64,000 bases of DNA from Perca fluviatilis (taxonomy: Eukaryota > Chordata > Actinopteri > Perciformes > Percidae). Of the stretch, positions 29,781-42,027 are shown piece after piece; position 1 is the stretch's first letter; each line of letters starts with the position of its first letter. The notes beneath the pieces were generated by a model, which worked only from the letters and a program-made list of their open reading frames with translations, did no database searches and was not told the origin of the DNA. A program made the translations under genes and the position numbers. The stretch is taken from NCBI RefSeq assembly GCF_010015445.1, contig NC_053115.1, positions 6,121,576 through 6,185,575 on the forward strand, given 5' to 3'.

Positions 29781-30119
29781 GGCAGTGGTGGCCTAAAGGT
29801 TAGAGAAGACTGGGAGGTTGCCGGTTCAATCCCCAGACCGAAATGATAAGAATCTGGGTGGGGAAAGTGAAAGAGCAGCGCTTGTCCCTCCCTCATTACC
29901 ACCACTGAGGTGCCCTTGAGCAAGGGACTTTACCTCCAGCCGCTCCAGTGGAGCTGCTCAGTGGCCAGCAGATCAGACTGTGGTTGTACTGGGCAGCTTC
30001 CAGGTATGAATGTGGAACTGTGTGAATGTGATCAGGGCGTTCCTGCAAAAGAGAGAGGCTGCCTCTTAGTGAACCTTCCCTGAATAAATAAAAGGTTCAA
30101 TAAATAAAAAAAATAAAAA
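29781..30119 (+). mobile_element. tRNA-derived SINE of a second family, plus orientation
   Basis: The head GGCAGTGGTGGCCTAAAGG supplies a box A and GGTTCAATCCC (29823-29833) a box B. The body has TGCCCTTGAGCAAGGGACTT, a core widespread in fish SINEs. The 3' tail is an A-rich AATAAATAAA repeat. The structure is nearly complete, so the copy looks relatively young. Confidence 0.8.
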
Positions 30120-30134
30120 ACCTTTAACAGCTTT

Positions 30135-30640
30135 CTTAACCCTCGTGTTGTCTTCCCGTCGACCGTCAAAAAATAGAAAATGAACCCTATTTAAGATGCT
30201 TTTTTTGAGGATTTGTTGGTTTTTTTCTGTGCTTTTTTTTAATTAATCTTTTTACTACCACCGGATTCATCACTAACACCAACTTATAAACTCTAGTTTT
30301 GCACTTTCTTTTTTGAATTCATGGTCAATAAACCTCATTTCAATTAAATAATCCCTAATTTGAGTTTTAAAAAAATCAAGCTGAAATTATGAATTATTTC
30401 GACAAATAGTTATGATTTAGTGGATAATCGCGACTGTTAAACTTTAGTTCGGACACGTGTTGTCTTCCCGTCGACCAACGAGCAACTTCTTGTTTCTGGG
30501 TCAAAAATTTAAAATGTAAACTTTTTTTTGTTTTGGTCCTCTTTGTCGACACTTTTGTTGATTTCCCCCCCTTTGTCACTTATTTCAATGTTTTTGTCAA
30601 TTTTCTTTTTTTTGTAATTTTTTTTAATTAATTAATTTAT
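30135..30640. mobile_element. Repeat with two direct copies of GTGTTGTCTTCCCGTCGACC
   Basis: CGTGTTGTCTTCCCGTCGACC-type words occur at about 30146 and 30458, each followed by A/T-rich sequence. CCCTCGTGTTGTCTTCC is a familiar fish DNA-transposon terminus. Only one type of end is visible, so this may be a fragment or tandem end duplication. Confidence 0.5.
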
Positions 30641-31489
30641 TATTTATTTTTTGCGCCTTTTGAAGAATTTGCAATAAAATTTCAATAATATGGCTAACTA
30701 ATATTTCCATGGTAGGGCTGAACTATTTTCTCACTTATTCTGTGAGTATTTCAAAGTTCACATTCATAAAACAACACATTATAACATAGAATACGTCTGC
30801 TGATAAATGTAAGCCAAAATAGTCTAATGGGAATTAACAGGGTGAAATATAAATATAAAAAATTAAAAGATCCATACCAAACAGTGAATGTTGGGTCAAT
30901 CGCCTGTATAGACAACCAACTATAGGGGCATTTTGTTTGTTTAACATCCTGCAATAAGTCTACTGTTTACTGGCAATATAATAGGATTAAAGCATGTCAT
31001 CCACGTTCTGCGTTGTTTCTGTCCTGTAATTTAATTGGTTGCTGCTATGGAAAGTAAAATGAATTGCCATAGAATAATGATGACAAAATCAAGTGAAATA
31101 TCTATCCCACTCTTAACTCCAGCTAAATGAAAGTCACAGTTGCCTTTTGTCCTTTTTTATGCCTCTTTTAGATGGTGCACCATTTTGGTAAGTGGCAACT
31201 GGCTGAAGTCTTTTTTTGTATAAGGTGACCTGTGTTACAGTGAGGTTACAAGAAGCAAAAAATGTAGCTCGCTTTCATGTTCTGGGAGTGAAACCTTAGA
31301 TATTTCTCTCCACTTGTGCTAGTGTAAATGATTGCATGGAGTTTGTCCCTGCTGATTAAGGCTGTTTGGACTGTTCTTCTTTGGAACCGTGCCAATTGAA
31401 TTTTCTGCCTTCTAACACGCTTGGAGAGTGGGGAATATGGTTCTCATTGGGCCTGAGGCTTGATCTCCTTCTTGCCTCCCCCCAATCCT
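30641..31489. other. Intron; no gene or repeat recognised
   Basis: Unique-looking AT-rich sequence. Confidence 0.4.
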
Positions 31490-32060
31490 TTCACATCACT
31501 CTGACAATTAGCAAGCTCGACCATCCCCAAATGACACACGTAATTAAAGAGTTGGCATTATAATTACAATGTGTTTATTGTCTGTTTATGGGTTTTGTGC
31601 AGTGCATTACGCACTGGGAGATTTCTTTGGTGTAAATGGATTGAGTGCTGTTGATATACTTGGTGGTAAACGCGATTTCATGTGGTTAACATCTCGGTAT
31701 CGCCTTTATCAGCCCTTTGACAGTTGCTCTGTTTGTCGCACGTACAACACGATTTGGCTGACAGCAGAAACTGGCACCCGAAAACCCCCCAAATTATTTA
31801 GTCATGGGCTTTTAACAGGCACAACAGTAAATGCATGTTAAGTAAATGATGCAATTTATTCCCTTCTCCTCATTTCCAGGCTGGCTGCCACAGCGCTTCT
31901 GCCAGCTTTAAATAAGTGGTACCCAGATGGTATTCACATGATGCCCACTTGGTTACAAAAACGGTCCTGGGGAATGAAGCCGACTGCCACAACAAGCAAC
32001 GGGTCAGCCGGTGAGCCTGTTGCATGTGCAAATGGGTTAATGTTGTGTCACTTTGCTGAA
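31490..32060. promoter_or_regulatory. Candidate conserved non-coding block, possibly containing a non-coding exon
   Basis: Low-repeat block with ACGTAATTAAAGAG, TATAATTACAATG, AAATTATTTAG and AAATGCATG. Near its end, TCATTTCCAG (31871-31880) and AGCCG|GTGAGC (about 32011) would bound a roughly 131-bp exon. That segment has a stop in the frame checked and would be 5' UTR if used. Neither the enhancer nor the exon reading can be proven from one sequence. Confidence 0.27.
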
Positions 32061-33720
32061 TTCTTTGGGAAGGTTGTATCTCAGGGGTCCTAAAAGAATT
32101 GGAAAAAGAGCCCCGGTAATGAGGAGGGTGGGTTAGAGAGATAAGGGAGAGAGATTCTCTGCAGGAGTTCGTTTTTTTTTTTTTTCTCTGCTAATGTCGG
32201 GCTTCTTGATTCCTCGGAAAAGAGCGAGGGAGGCAAGTGATGAGCTTTGCCTCTGGAGTAACATGAGTCTGTCAACAAAGCGATTTCTTTACCTTCTTAT
32301 CTTTAAAAAAAAAAAAGGCAAAGACTCTTTTCTTTTCTTCTCTTCTCTCCATGCGTTTTTGCAGCTGTGCTCGTCTCTGGGCTTGCTGTCTCCTGGAGAA
32401 GTGGTGAACTGTGTCATCTCCAGCCACTAACAACCAACAGCTGCAGCTCCAGCCACCGCTGCAGCTCGAGGTTTCTAACGCAGAGAAATAAATAAACAAA
32501 GCCCCTGAAAAAAAAAAAAAGGAACAACACCACAAACAACACACAGCTTATGCAAATGCTGGGGAAATGTGTTCGCGAATCGATAAGCCCTATTTGTGTA
32601 TGAAGAGGCTATAGGACAAGAGTGACCATTTTACACAGAGATATGCATTACTAAGTTTGCTATTTTATCTGCAGTAGCTACTCCCAAACATCTGTTTTAG
32701 TTTTTATTTATTTTTTTATCTTCTACAGTACATGTTAAACCCACACATTATGATGAAACAAACTATTTGTTGTGGAGTTGTGACATGAAACGACTCTGGG
32801 GAGGGTGCTCGTTGCTGTTTATGCAAAAAATAAAGGCACCAGATGTTCGAGGCAAAGTTTTAGTCATTGTGGTGGGAGAGGGGTCAAACTGACAGTAGGT
32901 CAGGGGTCGAACAGCATAAAAATCTGCAGCACCCACACAGTTAATTAGAGATAAGGGATTTATCGTGGAATGGTACATGTCACGTGTTAAGTTCTAGTTC
33001 AGCTGCTGCTGTTTTAAAACCGGATCCTCAAAGAGCAGCGTTGTGTCCAACGGTGTGGCAAACACGACGCTTTCTTTTGTGAGATATGTATTTTTTCCCA
33101 TGAATGAAAAATGAAATCTCAACAGCTCGTCCCATTGTTTAGCTTTTTCTCCCAGTCACCTTGTAATTGTTTCTGTGTCATAAGCAGCTATTAGTATTGC
33201 TAGAAAATGGTAATGCTTTGAGAGACTCATCTCTTTGAGAGAATGGCTCTCTATCACACTCTCACATTCTTTTAAAAGGGAAAAGGAAGATGAATTTTGC
33301 CCATAAAGGCTGTATCACAAGGGCTTTTTATCCTAAATGGCTCTGGGGATTGTTATCTGTGGGAAGTGTGTCCTGCCTCTGTCGTGTTCAATCAAGTGTC
33401 CACTTAGCTGTGACTGGGAGTAATTGTTCCCAAGTGGGCCACACACTGACCTGTTAATGTCTGCGTTGACCCTCTAACCTTGTCAGCACGTCTTGGGGAG
33501 GAGTTTAAATCATGTGGATCTCCTCCACGTCTTTACGCTACCGGGTCAAGTGGGCGTCGGGCCCTGAAAGACCACTCTCTTGTAATTGTCCCCAGCAGCA
33601 TGGGTCAACCATGGGTGTTCCCAAAGACCGGCTCCTATTAGATGAGGTGCTGGGAGTGGTGTAACTTAATGGGTCAAGCCATTGATCCGATACAGCACCA
33701 ATGTCCCCCAGACAGCGCAG
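32061..33720. other. Intron; no gene recognised
   Basis: Poly-T (32173-32184) and poly-A (32305-32316, 32508-32520) tracts, otherwise unique-looking. The stretch 33290-33560 is free of simple repeats and could be another conserved element. Confidence 0.35.
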
Positions 33721-34410
33721 TCACAGTCTCTGACTGACTCTGGCTACATTGTAGATCCATCTCACTGACTTTATGGATGCCAGGTTGCAGCCTTTTTTTT
33801 CTTCAATATGATCTTTTGTCTCTTTTTTCACTCTCAATTTCGCTTCTTGTTGACAACTAGTGCAGTGCTCGTTGAAAACGTGCCTGTTCGAAACGGGGCC
33901 TCCGGTATTTGTTCTCGCCGCTTTCTCGAGAACCGCTTCACACTCGACACTGCGCTTCCTTGGCTCCCGAGCAGTACACCTGCCATGAAATAGTCGTGTC
34001 CCCTCTAGCAATGCCAGAGTAGTCATCTGCTAACGTCTCCAGTCTCTCAGGGCTCTCTTTCTTCATCAGTACCTCGAAGGTATTGTAGCGAGCGAAGGAG
34101 AGCAAGTCGTACCCAGCATGCCGTTCGGCGGTGTAAGGGTCGGGTCTCCTCTCAATACATTACACAGTGTGTACATAACGCACTACCAATAAATATGTCC
34201 CGTAGATCTCAAGAGCTCGCACTCGACACTTCACTTCCTTGGGTCCTCAGCAATAAACCCGTCAACTGTGAAGTCGATCGGATGAACGGTTGTCGAGAAA
34301 ATCAAGCTCCCTATTGTATTTCGTGGTGTGAAATGACGACGACAACACCAACAATAAATGTTTTCATGTGCTGTGTTTTCAAATGTGCAGCAGGTGGCCC
34401 GTACTGATTA
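33721..34410 (-). pseudogene. Coding-like remnant of an unidentified (probably repetitive) gene
   Basis: On the minus strand a 69-codon open segment from about 34150 leftwards reads RRPDPYTAERHAGYDLLSFA, then RYNTFEVLMKKESPERLETL and ADDYSGIARGDTTISWQVYC, before a stop. Its composition is ordinary protein-like, with no low complexity. An AG precedes it, so it could start as an exon. A partial second copy of its end (CCAAGGAAG...AGTGTCGAGTG, minus strand) lies near 34220. Another frame (33721-34026) is also open. I do not recognise the family; a transposon-linked gene is likely. Confidence 0.4.
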
Positions 34411-35389
34411 ATACAGCAAAAAAACATAATTTGGTTCACCTGACGGGTGCTAATTTCTGACCCTTTTTATACCCCTTAACATGGATGGACAGCTTCAAAT
34501 GCCTGTCTCGTTTGCCTGGAAACTCACAAATGAGTGGCAACTAACACACGCGCTGCAAAGTGGATGGATGTGAAGTTTCCTCAGAAACTGACATAGTTTG
34601 TAATTTGAGTGAAAAGGGGATTACAACCACATGTTTCCAGAGTAAGAGTGAGTCTAGTGTTGAGCAGCTGGCATGCAAAAGGCTGCAAAGTTAGAGTGCT
34701 TTACAGTTGGAGGTAAAAATGTTTAACTTTATGTCGGCGTCTTAGCATGTAGTGTATCTCAAAGTGTTTGGTTGTTTAGTCTTTTTTTATGGACACATTA
34801 CACCATAAAACCTAACAGCTTTTTAAAATCCAGTGCTTATTAATTTGCAATAAAGACTCAAAATCAGAGCTGCCTCTTATGCACTCCCAAACTATTTTAA
34901 CATCCTTGTTTGTGAGACTGCACATAAATCCCATCTCTTTGAAACTTCTTATCAAGTAGTTACTGAAGCTCGAGTAAGTTGTACGTTGGAGACACGGCAG
35001 CGTGCTCGGCTGAAGTCACCGGGTGATCTCGTTCTCAAAGTGAGGGGACCTTTTTTAAAGCAAGTGCTCCTTTGGAAGAGCATGGAGAGTCACAGCCATA
35101 AATCCAAAGGGGGGGAGGGGGGTGTTGTCTGTTGGGATCAACATAGTATATTGGGGAGTAATGACAGGGATGCAACCGAGTAATCAGATGGGTCTTATGT
35201 GGGGCCGATGGCAGGCCCAGGAATGTGGACGCCCGGGCTGTGGAAACAACGGCTGCACTAATGGAGTTAGTTGAATTCCACACTGTTGAATTATGAGGAG
35301 TTAGGACGTCGGGGCTGGCGTTTGTTGTGTCTGGTTGGAATTACACCACTACACACAGGAACAGAGTTATAGATTAAGTTTTTGACATG
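34411..35389. other. Intron; no gene recognised
   Basis: Unique-looking sequence with a G-rich tract at 35109-35121. Confidence 0.4.
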
Positions 35390-35660
35390 TTTTCTCATAG
35401 AGCAGGCCAATTAACTGGGGGCTGAATTGCTTTGCTGTGCTGCTGCAGCCACATTAAACAGCAAAGTGGTACACACATATATCATAAGGCAACAAGCCAC
35501 ACATGCAGCCATGGCTCCTATGACAGGGACAAAACCAGAAGCCATCTATTCTGCGGCCTCATTTGCATGATCTGAACCGTATCTGGAAGTCATTAGCATC
35601 TTTCCACTTGTTTATCTGGCTACAGATGAATGCTTTTGAGCTTAACGCCAGGTTTTTGAA
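35390..35660. promoter_or_regulatory. Candidate conserved non-coding element with octamer site
   Basis: CCAATTAACTGGGGGCTGAA, CTGCTGCAGCCACATTAAAC, CCATGGCTCC, CTCATTTGCATGATC (an octamer ATTTGCAT) and CATTAGCATC occur in unique sequence flanked by ordinary intron. This is one of the more enhancer-like blocks in the window. Confidence 0.35.
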
Positions 35661-36063
35661 TAAACAAAATGTTGTTTCATATGTTTTTATAGTGGTACAA
35701 GTCATGCATCATTTATGTAAAAAAATAAATAATATTATGTAATATTATGAATATTTGTTTGACTTTTTTACTGAGGTGGAGACCACTGTGGGGTTTATAG
35801 GTCAGTGCATTACTGTCTCCAGAGCAATCAGACCGGTGGTGTCATACCGACATGTAGCTTTGTTGTGTGTTACAGTAGTTTAATGACCTTTTTATAGTAA
35901 CTATCTTATCATGTTAGCTTGTTGTAATTTACATTTTGTAATGTATTTAAGATGCCTTTGCTTATTTTTACATAATTATATTTTTTCTTATTTGGGAACA
36001 TTATTAGAAAAAAAAAATATAGAACCTGTTCTATCACAGTTCACATAACGTACTATATGGAAT
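35661..36063. other. Intron; no gene recognised
   Basis: AT-rich unique sequence up to the SINE target duplication. Confidence 0.4.
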
Positions 36064-36078
36064 CAATGCAGCACGTTT

Positions 36079-36287
36079 ATTTCTTTTTTTTTTCTTCTTT
36101 TAAAGATTATTTTTTTTGGCTTTTCTGCCTTTTATTTGATATGACAGCTAGGTGAGACAGGGGAGAGAGAGGGGGGAGACATGCTGGAAATTTTCACAGG
36201 TCGGATTCGAACCCTTGGACCTCTGCGTCGAGGCATAAACCTCTAATTATATATGCGCCTGCTTTACCCACAGATCCAACCCGGCCG
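36079..36287 (-). mobile_element. tRNA-derived SINE, minus orientation, 15-bp TSD
   Basis: Same family as 26602-26782: box B in reverse complement (GGTTCGAATCCGACC, 36213 to 36199), the CCTCGACGCAGAGG segment and a GGCCGGGTT head. The target duplication CAATGCAGCACGTTT is perfect at 36064-36078 and 36288-36302. Confidence 0.9.
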
Positions 36288-36302
36288 CAATGCAGCACGT
36301 TT

Positions 36303-36689
36303 TTTAATGTGGGTATTGCAAAAGTTCTCCCAACAAGTGAACAAAGGGCAACCGTGTGCATGTTGACTGTTTTAAGGTGCGAAATAAGCCACAGAAGGTG
36401 TTACAAACACTTCTGTCGGAGCTGCTTATCTGCATGTTCAGATATAAAAGTTAACTTGGTGTGCATGTAGGCCAGGAGATAGCAACAGGAATCAGTGCGT
36501 CATAACATATCAAATACTTGTGGCTGATCACTTTTACTTTTGCCCGTTTTTATGTAATTTCTGTACATGTGGGCTCATTGGATTAGGGTAGGGGCTTTCC
36601 CCACCTTTTCACTTCCTGTTTGTAATAGTTGTATCTTTCCCCTTCTCTCTTTCTCTCTCTCTCTGTTTGTGTCCTCTGTGAAACCCCAG
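36303..36689. other. Intron upstream of a candidate exon
   Basis: Unique-looking sequence that ends in a long CT-rich polypyrimidine tract (36637-36664) and the acceptor CCCCAG. Confidence 0.4.
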
Positions 36690-36768
36690 TGGTCCTGCCC
36701 TCAAGACTGTGAGCTGAATTCTGATTGGCGGAAATGGAGTGCCAATCTGTCCTGCACCAGTGATCAGG
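36690..36768 (+). other. foxp1: Candidate 79-bp non-coding exon (putative foxp1 5' UTR)
   Basis: A strong polypyrimidine tract and ACCCCAG precede it, and the donor ATCAGG|GTATGT ends it. The sequence begins TGGTCCTGCCCTCAAGACTG and ends CACCAGTGATCAGG. One frame is open (WSCPQDCELNSDW...), with a Cys/Trp-rich look like a thrombospondin type-1 half-domain. It has no start codon and its end phase would hit a stop in the 55384 exon, so I favour a 5' UTR exon. Size, unique sequence and flanking sites support a real exon. Confidence 0.45.
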
Positions 36769-38099
36769 GTATGTGGCAATCCTCCCACTAACCCCTCTCT
36801 TATTTCATACAGTAATGTGTGCGCTGTTTGTCTGTGAAGTGACTTCAGAGCACAGTTAGGTCCGACTACTACGCTTATTTGTATCAGGCCATAACAAGCT
36901 GGAAGCAGATCACAACAGATGTATCCTGACGTTACCTTTTCATCACCTTTTATTGCTCAGATGTTTAGGCCAGGGAGCATGGATGTGAATGATAAAGAAA
37001 CAAATAGAACAGAATAGGGCTAAATATATTGGGGGAAATATCTATTTACGATTTTACTGGCCAATGTTGCAATTGTTTTGTATAAATAAACTCCAGGACT
37101 GTATTTGTATTTTGGAGTCCAAAAAGGTTCGAGTGCGAGTCAAGACAGAGTCCAAATGAGAGACAGTTAAGACCGAGAAAGAAAGCATCAAATTAGGCCA
37201 CATTATTAACTTTAAGTATAACAATTTTACTTAAGTCACATAAAGTTGAAGTGCATCTTTACACATTAGATGTTGAGTCTTTTTGTTCTGGTGTAACAAG
37301 AACATTCTGGACTGCCGATGGAAAATATAACAAATAACAAGCAACACGGGTATCATAAAAACATAAAGACATGTTCACATTCTTAAACGTATTACTTGTC
37401 CTGAAGAATCCATAGTACAAAGTGCTCGCTGACATTGTGTCTGTGGCCAAAATGAATATGTTTGAAGCCTGATGAGGCATATGACGCAGCCAGGACCACT
37501 ACCAATGCCTGTTCTAGATGGATTTTGAATTAAACCAATACCTGTTTTCTGAACAAGCACACATCTTCGATGGTTTTGTTTTGAAAGAGTAAGTTACTTT
37601 AGGAAAAAAAGCATATAGTGCTGGACTCGGTCAAGACCAACAAGAATATTTGGCGAGTCCGAGACAATAGAAAAACGTCTCAAGTACTACAGCCCTGGCT
37701 TAAGGGTGTTATTTATCTTTGCATCTTTTTATTTAACTATTAATAAAGTACGGAAAATAAGGTTATTTTCAGGTTAAAACTGCTAGTTCATATTATTTGT
37801 ATGATCTTGACATTATGACTTGACTTGAAAATCTATGATAATAATAGTAATGACAATAGTATACTGTTAATTGTACATGTGAAGTAAATAATTTATTTGC
37901 TGTTGAAGCAGATTGCCCTCTACCTGAATGTTGCATCGTCAGCTGCTTTGTGTTCGTGACTCTCCTTTGTTTTTTAATATCTTTGGCGTACTGTAGTCTT
38001 TCTGTCCCTCTGCTCACCTCTGTCTGCCCTGGGAGCCCTGATTGGCTGAACACTTTCTGCACTATAGTCTGGCTGCTTGCCAGCCATGCTGCCAGTGGC
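36769..38099. other. Second long intron, first part; fragments of hAT-type repeats
   Basis: TAGGGCTAAATATATTGGGG near 37016 and CGTCTCAAGTACTACAGCCC at about 37676-37695 look like ends of two common fish hAT-type MITE families. The latter is preceded by GACTCGGTCAAGACC/GAGTCCGAGACAA words and by GTGCGAGTCAAGACAGAGTC near 37132. Partner ends are too decayed to define an element. Confidence 0.35.
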
Positions 38100-38420
38100 T
38101 GCCGTGCCCCCTGATCAGAAGAGAATGTGACATTTGTGCAGAGGTAATGGAATCTGCGTGCAATTAAATCTCTGACTGTGAAGTGGAGTCTATCTCCTCC
38201 ATGCTTCTCCCCCCCGCCCCCCCCAGTCTCCTGCCATTGCCAGCAGCAGGGGGGTCAGGCACAATGATGAAACCTTCCCAGCAGGCCCTTCGCCGCACTG
38301 TCTTTTCCCAATCTCTATGTCAGGTTGTGTTTTTTAACTTTGCCGCACTATCCATGCCTCTAACTGGCAATTAATTACAGAAAACGTCCATTAGGAATCT
38401 GTCCAAATATTGCGCAATAA
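38100..38420. promoter_or_regulatory. Candidate conserved non-coding element
   Basis: Contains GTGCAATTAAATCTC, CTGGCAATTAATTACAG, AATTAATATTCAATTA and a C-rich run (38210-38225) in otherwise unique sequence. Homeodomain-core density is above background. Confidence 0.28.
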
Positions 38421-40656
38421 TTAATATTCAATTATAAAAATAAAAAAAATTACATTACAAGGCTGCTACATTACCAATGCCTTAATGAATTATGCTGCAG
38501 GTGACAGTTGTTATTTTGTGGTGACTGTTGTTGGGCAGTTAAGTGTGTTTTGATAAAAAAAATTAAAACAAATTGTAGGGGGAGTGGTAGAGCGCAGGAC
38601 AGAGAGAAAGGAAAGGAGGCAGAGGGCAGATTCATGCATGGATGAGCAGAGGGTCATACTGTATCTCTCTGCTCCTCTTTCTCTGCTGCCCTGCCACTAC
38701 ACTTAACGCCTCATTTGTGGGCTTTGTGGCCAATGGCTTGAGTCTGTGATCTGTTGCCATAAAAGGCAGTTTTTTTCCTCTCTGCTGATGGGGCACTTGC
38801 CTGTGGGTTAATACCAGACCCCCTCTATAGGCGGACTCATATCTAATGGATATGTGTATCCCCATCAGGGTAGTTCATAAACATAAAACTCTCAGCTGCC
38901 ATTGTACTTGGTGGAGCTGGTTGGGAAGGACAGAGCCACGCCATGCAAGCATTTCCCTTGAACTTGTGTAGGAGTAGTTCCTTTCTGTGTTCCTTGTCCA
39001 AACTGGGTGGACTGAGATGCAGGATTTCCAGGTCAAGGTTTGGCTAAATCCTCCCTGTGTCGCTCACACCCTGTGTGGGTCTGTCTAAATGGCACCTACA
39101 CTTCTCTTCAGATCAGACACTGGACACAATGTTCAATATGAATTGGAAATGCGTGTTTAAACAGTGAACAATTACATTTTATTTTCACATGCTGCTGCTG
39201 CTGCAGAACCCAGCTTTAATGTGACTGTTTTTCTGTCACATTCAACTCTTTTTTTTTTTCTTCTTCTTTTTTTCCACATTCAGCTTCCCTGGTCATGCAT
39301 TTTGTCATGATGAATTATTAATGTCAGCGTTGGTTGAAGGGAGTGTTGTCTCAGAAAATAAGAGGGTCACTCTGTTTCTTTTTTTTCCCTCCACCCAAAG
39401 GTTAATTTAAACCAACAATTAAAAACAATCCTCCCTATTTTCTTGCTGCACTATGGGTCATAATGAAAACTGCTGGGTCTCAACTTTATTCACCAACATC
39501 CTGCTAAACAAATGCAACACCATTCCTCTCGGCTCTCTCTGTTTTACGCTGTTGCAGATGACTTGCGCTGCATAGTGGGATAAAGAGGAAAAGGCTTTGC
39601 TCGGGGAAGGAGGGAGAAAGAGGCTTGCTCCATTAGTGTCATTTGAATGGTGAATTAGATCAGTCTGACAGATAGATGCGGAAAATTGTTTTAATTGTAT
39701 AATCATCTGTGGCTAGTCACTTGTGCGGAAATGTGCTGTGATGTGCGTGAAGGCCAGAGAAGAGCACAGTTTGGCCTTTATGTGCTCATTTTGTCTTTGT
39801 ACAGGAAATGAACAACAATCGGGGGTCCTGAGGATAAACATACACATAAACACACCCAAACACTCGCAGACCCCCCCCAGGCAGGTTGTGACATGCTCAG
39901 TGAGATGCTACTCTTTAGAGTAATGTGTCTGGCCAGTGAACCTTCTCTTCATGCAAAGAGGAGGGCGCCTGTAACCATCTAAACAAGATGGCACAACTTA
40001 ACATGAATGTAACCGCTATGCAGAATGGCTCAGAGTGCACTCGCTTAATCATATTCATTTCTGATAAGCTATAAAACGCGAGACTACAGACAGATGGCAC
40101 TACATCTTTGGCTTTATATCTGTCGCTTGTTCTCTACTGTTTTTTCTCCCCTGCAAAACATTCCCATGAATGACTTTGCATAAGGTACCTATCTTAACTG
40201 CCAATTTGGTAGGAAAATAATAACAGTTATCATCTCTTCCTGTTTCAGACAGTGAGCTGCTATTTCAATGAAGAACTTATGTTTTGTTGTATACAGAATG
40301 TTCAACTGTGAGGCTAATTTAGCTTAGTCTTACTTCCTTCATCCTTTTTTCTCAGATCATTGTTTTAATGGTTTTGAATAGAAGTAGTCTCGCATTGCAT
40401 CCTTTGCATTTAGAATGTCATCACTGTTAAAGCAGCAAACTGCTTAGAATTAAATATTGCTGCTGTTTTAACAAAGGCTTTGTGGTCGGATTAAACCGTT
40501 TAGGGCTGAGGACATATCTTAATTCCAGTTGACTGATATTTTGCTATTTATCAGTGAAAGAATTTGTTTATTTAATTGGCAATTTTATGACCATTTTAAT
40601 TTCAGTAACCGTTAAGCAGCATTTTTATCTAACATACAAGCACCCATACAGAAAAC
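38421..40656. other. Intron; no gene recognised
   Basis: Unique-looking sequence. GATGAATTATTAATGTC near 39309 is another AT-core site. No repeat with defined ends was found. Confidence 0.4.
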
Positions 40657-40709
40657 ATGTACAGTAGATGTGGCTCAGTCTTACCAGATCGGTTACTGGT
40701 TCCCAACGT

Positions 40710-40713
40710 AAAA

Positions 40714-40763
<50 letters not shown>
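40710..40763. repeat. Poly-A plus (GA)n microsatellite
   Basis: A12 followed by about 20 GA units. Confidence 0.95.
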
Positions 40764-40766
<3 letters not shown>

Positions 40767-40905
40767 CATACTTATTTTAATTTATATATTTTCTTCCAAT
40801 GATACACAGCTCTGTTTACACTTTATGCTAGTAGATTGTTTTTTTATTGCTTTTTTTTCACAATTGCTTTGGCAATGTAAACAACAACAAGCCAACCGTT
40901 ATTAC

Positions 40906-41614
40906 TAGGGTTGGGTATCGTTTTTTTTTTTTTCGATTCCGGTGCTAAATCGATACTTTTAAAACGGTGCCGGTGCCTAAACGGTGCCTGAACCGGTGCC
41001 TGAACCGGTACTTTTCAATAAAGTTAAAAAAAAAAAAGAAGAAGAAAAAAAATAAGTAAGTCAGTGACTTGTTTATTGCTAAGGCCATGGTCAAAATTAA
41101 AGATTTAATAATAATGTAATAACTATAACAATAACTTATTTCACCAATAAATTGCTGTTGAACCCCAGATGGGAAAAGGGTATTTTACAATTACTGTGAA
41201 TGCACCACGAGGCTACCTGTTTTAAGTGAATGCACCGTCTGTGTTGTTTAATTCCGACAACTGCAGCTGCAAGTGAACGCACCGTCTGTGTTGTTTCATT
41301 CCGACCATATAAACATACTGTATATCTATGAATTCCGACAACGGCTGCTGCTGCGCTGCAGAGCAGACTGTTACATCCCGCTGTTGAAGTCCTCCACAGT
41401 GAAATACAGTCACACTTTACACTGTTTAACGTTAGCTGTCAGCATTTTACCGGTGTTTAATCCAGCTGCTAGCTAACGTTACATGCTGTCAGGTGTAGTG
41501 TAAAGTCAAGCACCGAAATGAGGCACCGAAACTTTCGTTCTTATTCGGTCTCGTTACTACCGTTTACGTCGGCAAAGGTTCCCTATTGGCACCGAGTTTC
41601 GGTACCCAACCCCA
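40906..41614. mobile_element. hAT-type MITE, 709 bp, near-perfect 8-bp TSD
   Basis: The ends are TAGGGTTGGGTATCG and, in reverse complement, TGGGGTTGGGTACCG. The flanks are GTTATTAC (40898-40905) and GTTATTAA (41615-41622). The left subterminal region has three GGTGCC(T)GAACC-like units. Internally, GCACCGTCTGTGTTGTTT occurs twice about 49 bp apart (41232 and 41281). No transposase was found. Confidence 0.85.
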
Positions 41615-42027
41615 GTTATTAAGCATTCATGGAGCCGCTCGTTGTCTTCGGCACACACGTGCCACATGATATTTTGCATACACAGCGACAGAAACGGTGT
41701 CACAGCCATGCACCATGCATATGTTAAACACACAGCGGCTGCTGCAGTTTACACATTAGCGAGTGCACGGTGGAGAGAGAGAGGGCAAAAAGAGAGCGCG
41801 ACGTGTGTTTGTCAATAAGCATGAAGTAGCATGGAAGTCATAGCTGTGAATGTAGCGGTGCAGTCAGTGTACAGTTTATCTGTCGCTGTCAGTGAATAAA
41901 TGCTACAACTCCTCAAGACCCAAGCCAAGTTCCTGTGTCTTGCTTGCTACCTGCTGGTTAAAGTGAAGGGGTTAGCCCACGGAGTGAGAATTTTAGCACA
42001 GGCTCACTTACTTAAGGTGGGCTGGCT

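Noticed and set aside
36567..36791. 74-residue gene reading through the 36.7-kb segment
   Set aside because: The frame crosses a polypyrimidine tract, an acceptor and a donor. Only the 79-bp segment between the splice sites is credible.
40906..41614. Open frames within this segment as small genes
   Set aside because: They lie inside a well-bounded hAT MITE with target duplications and run through its internal repeats.
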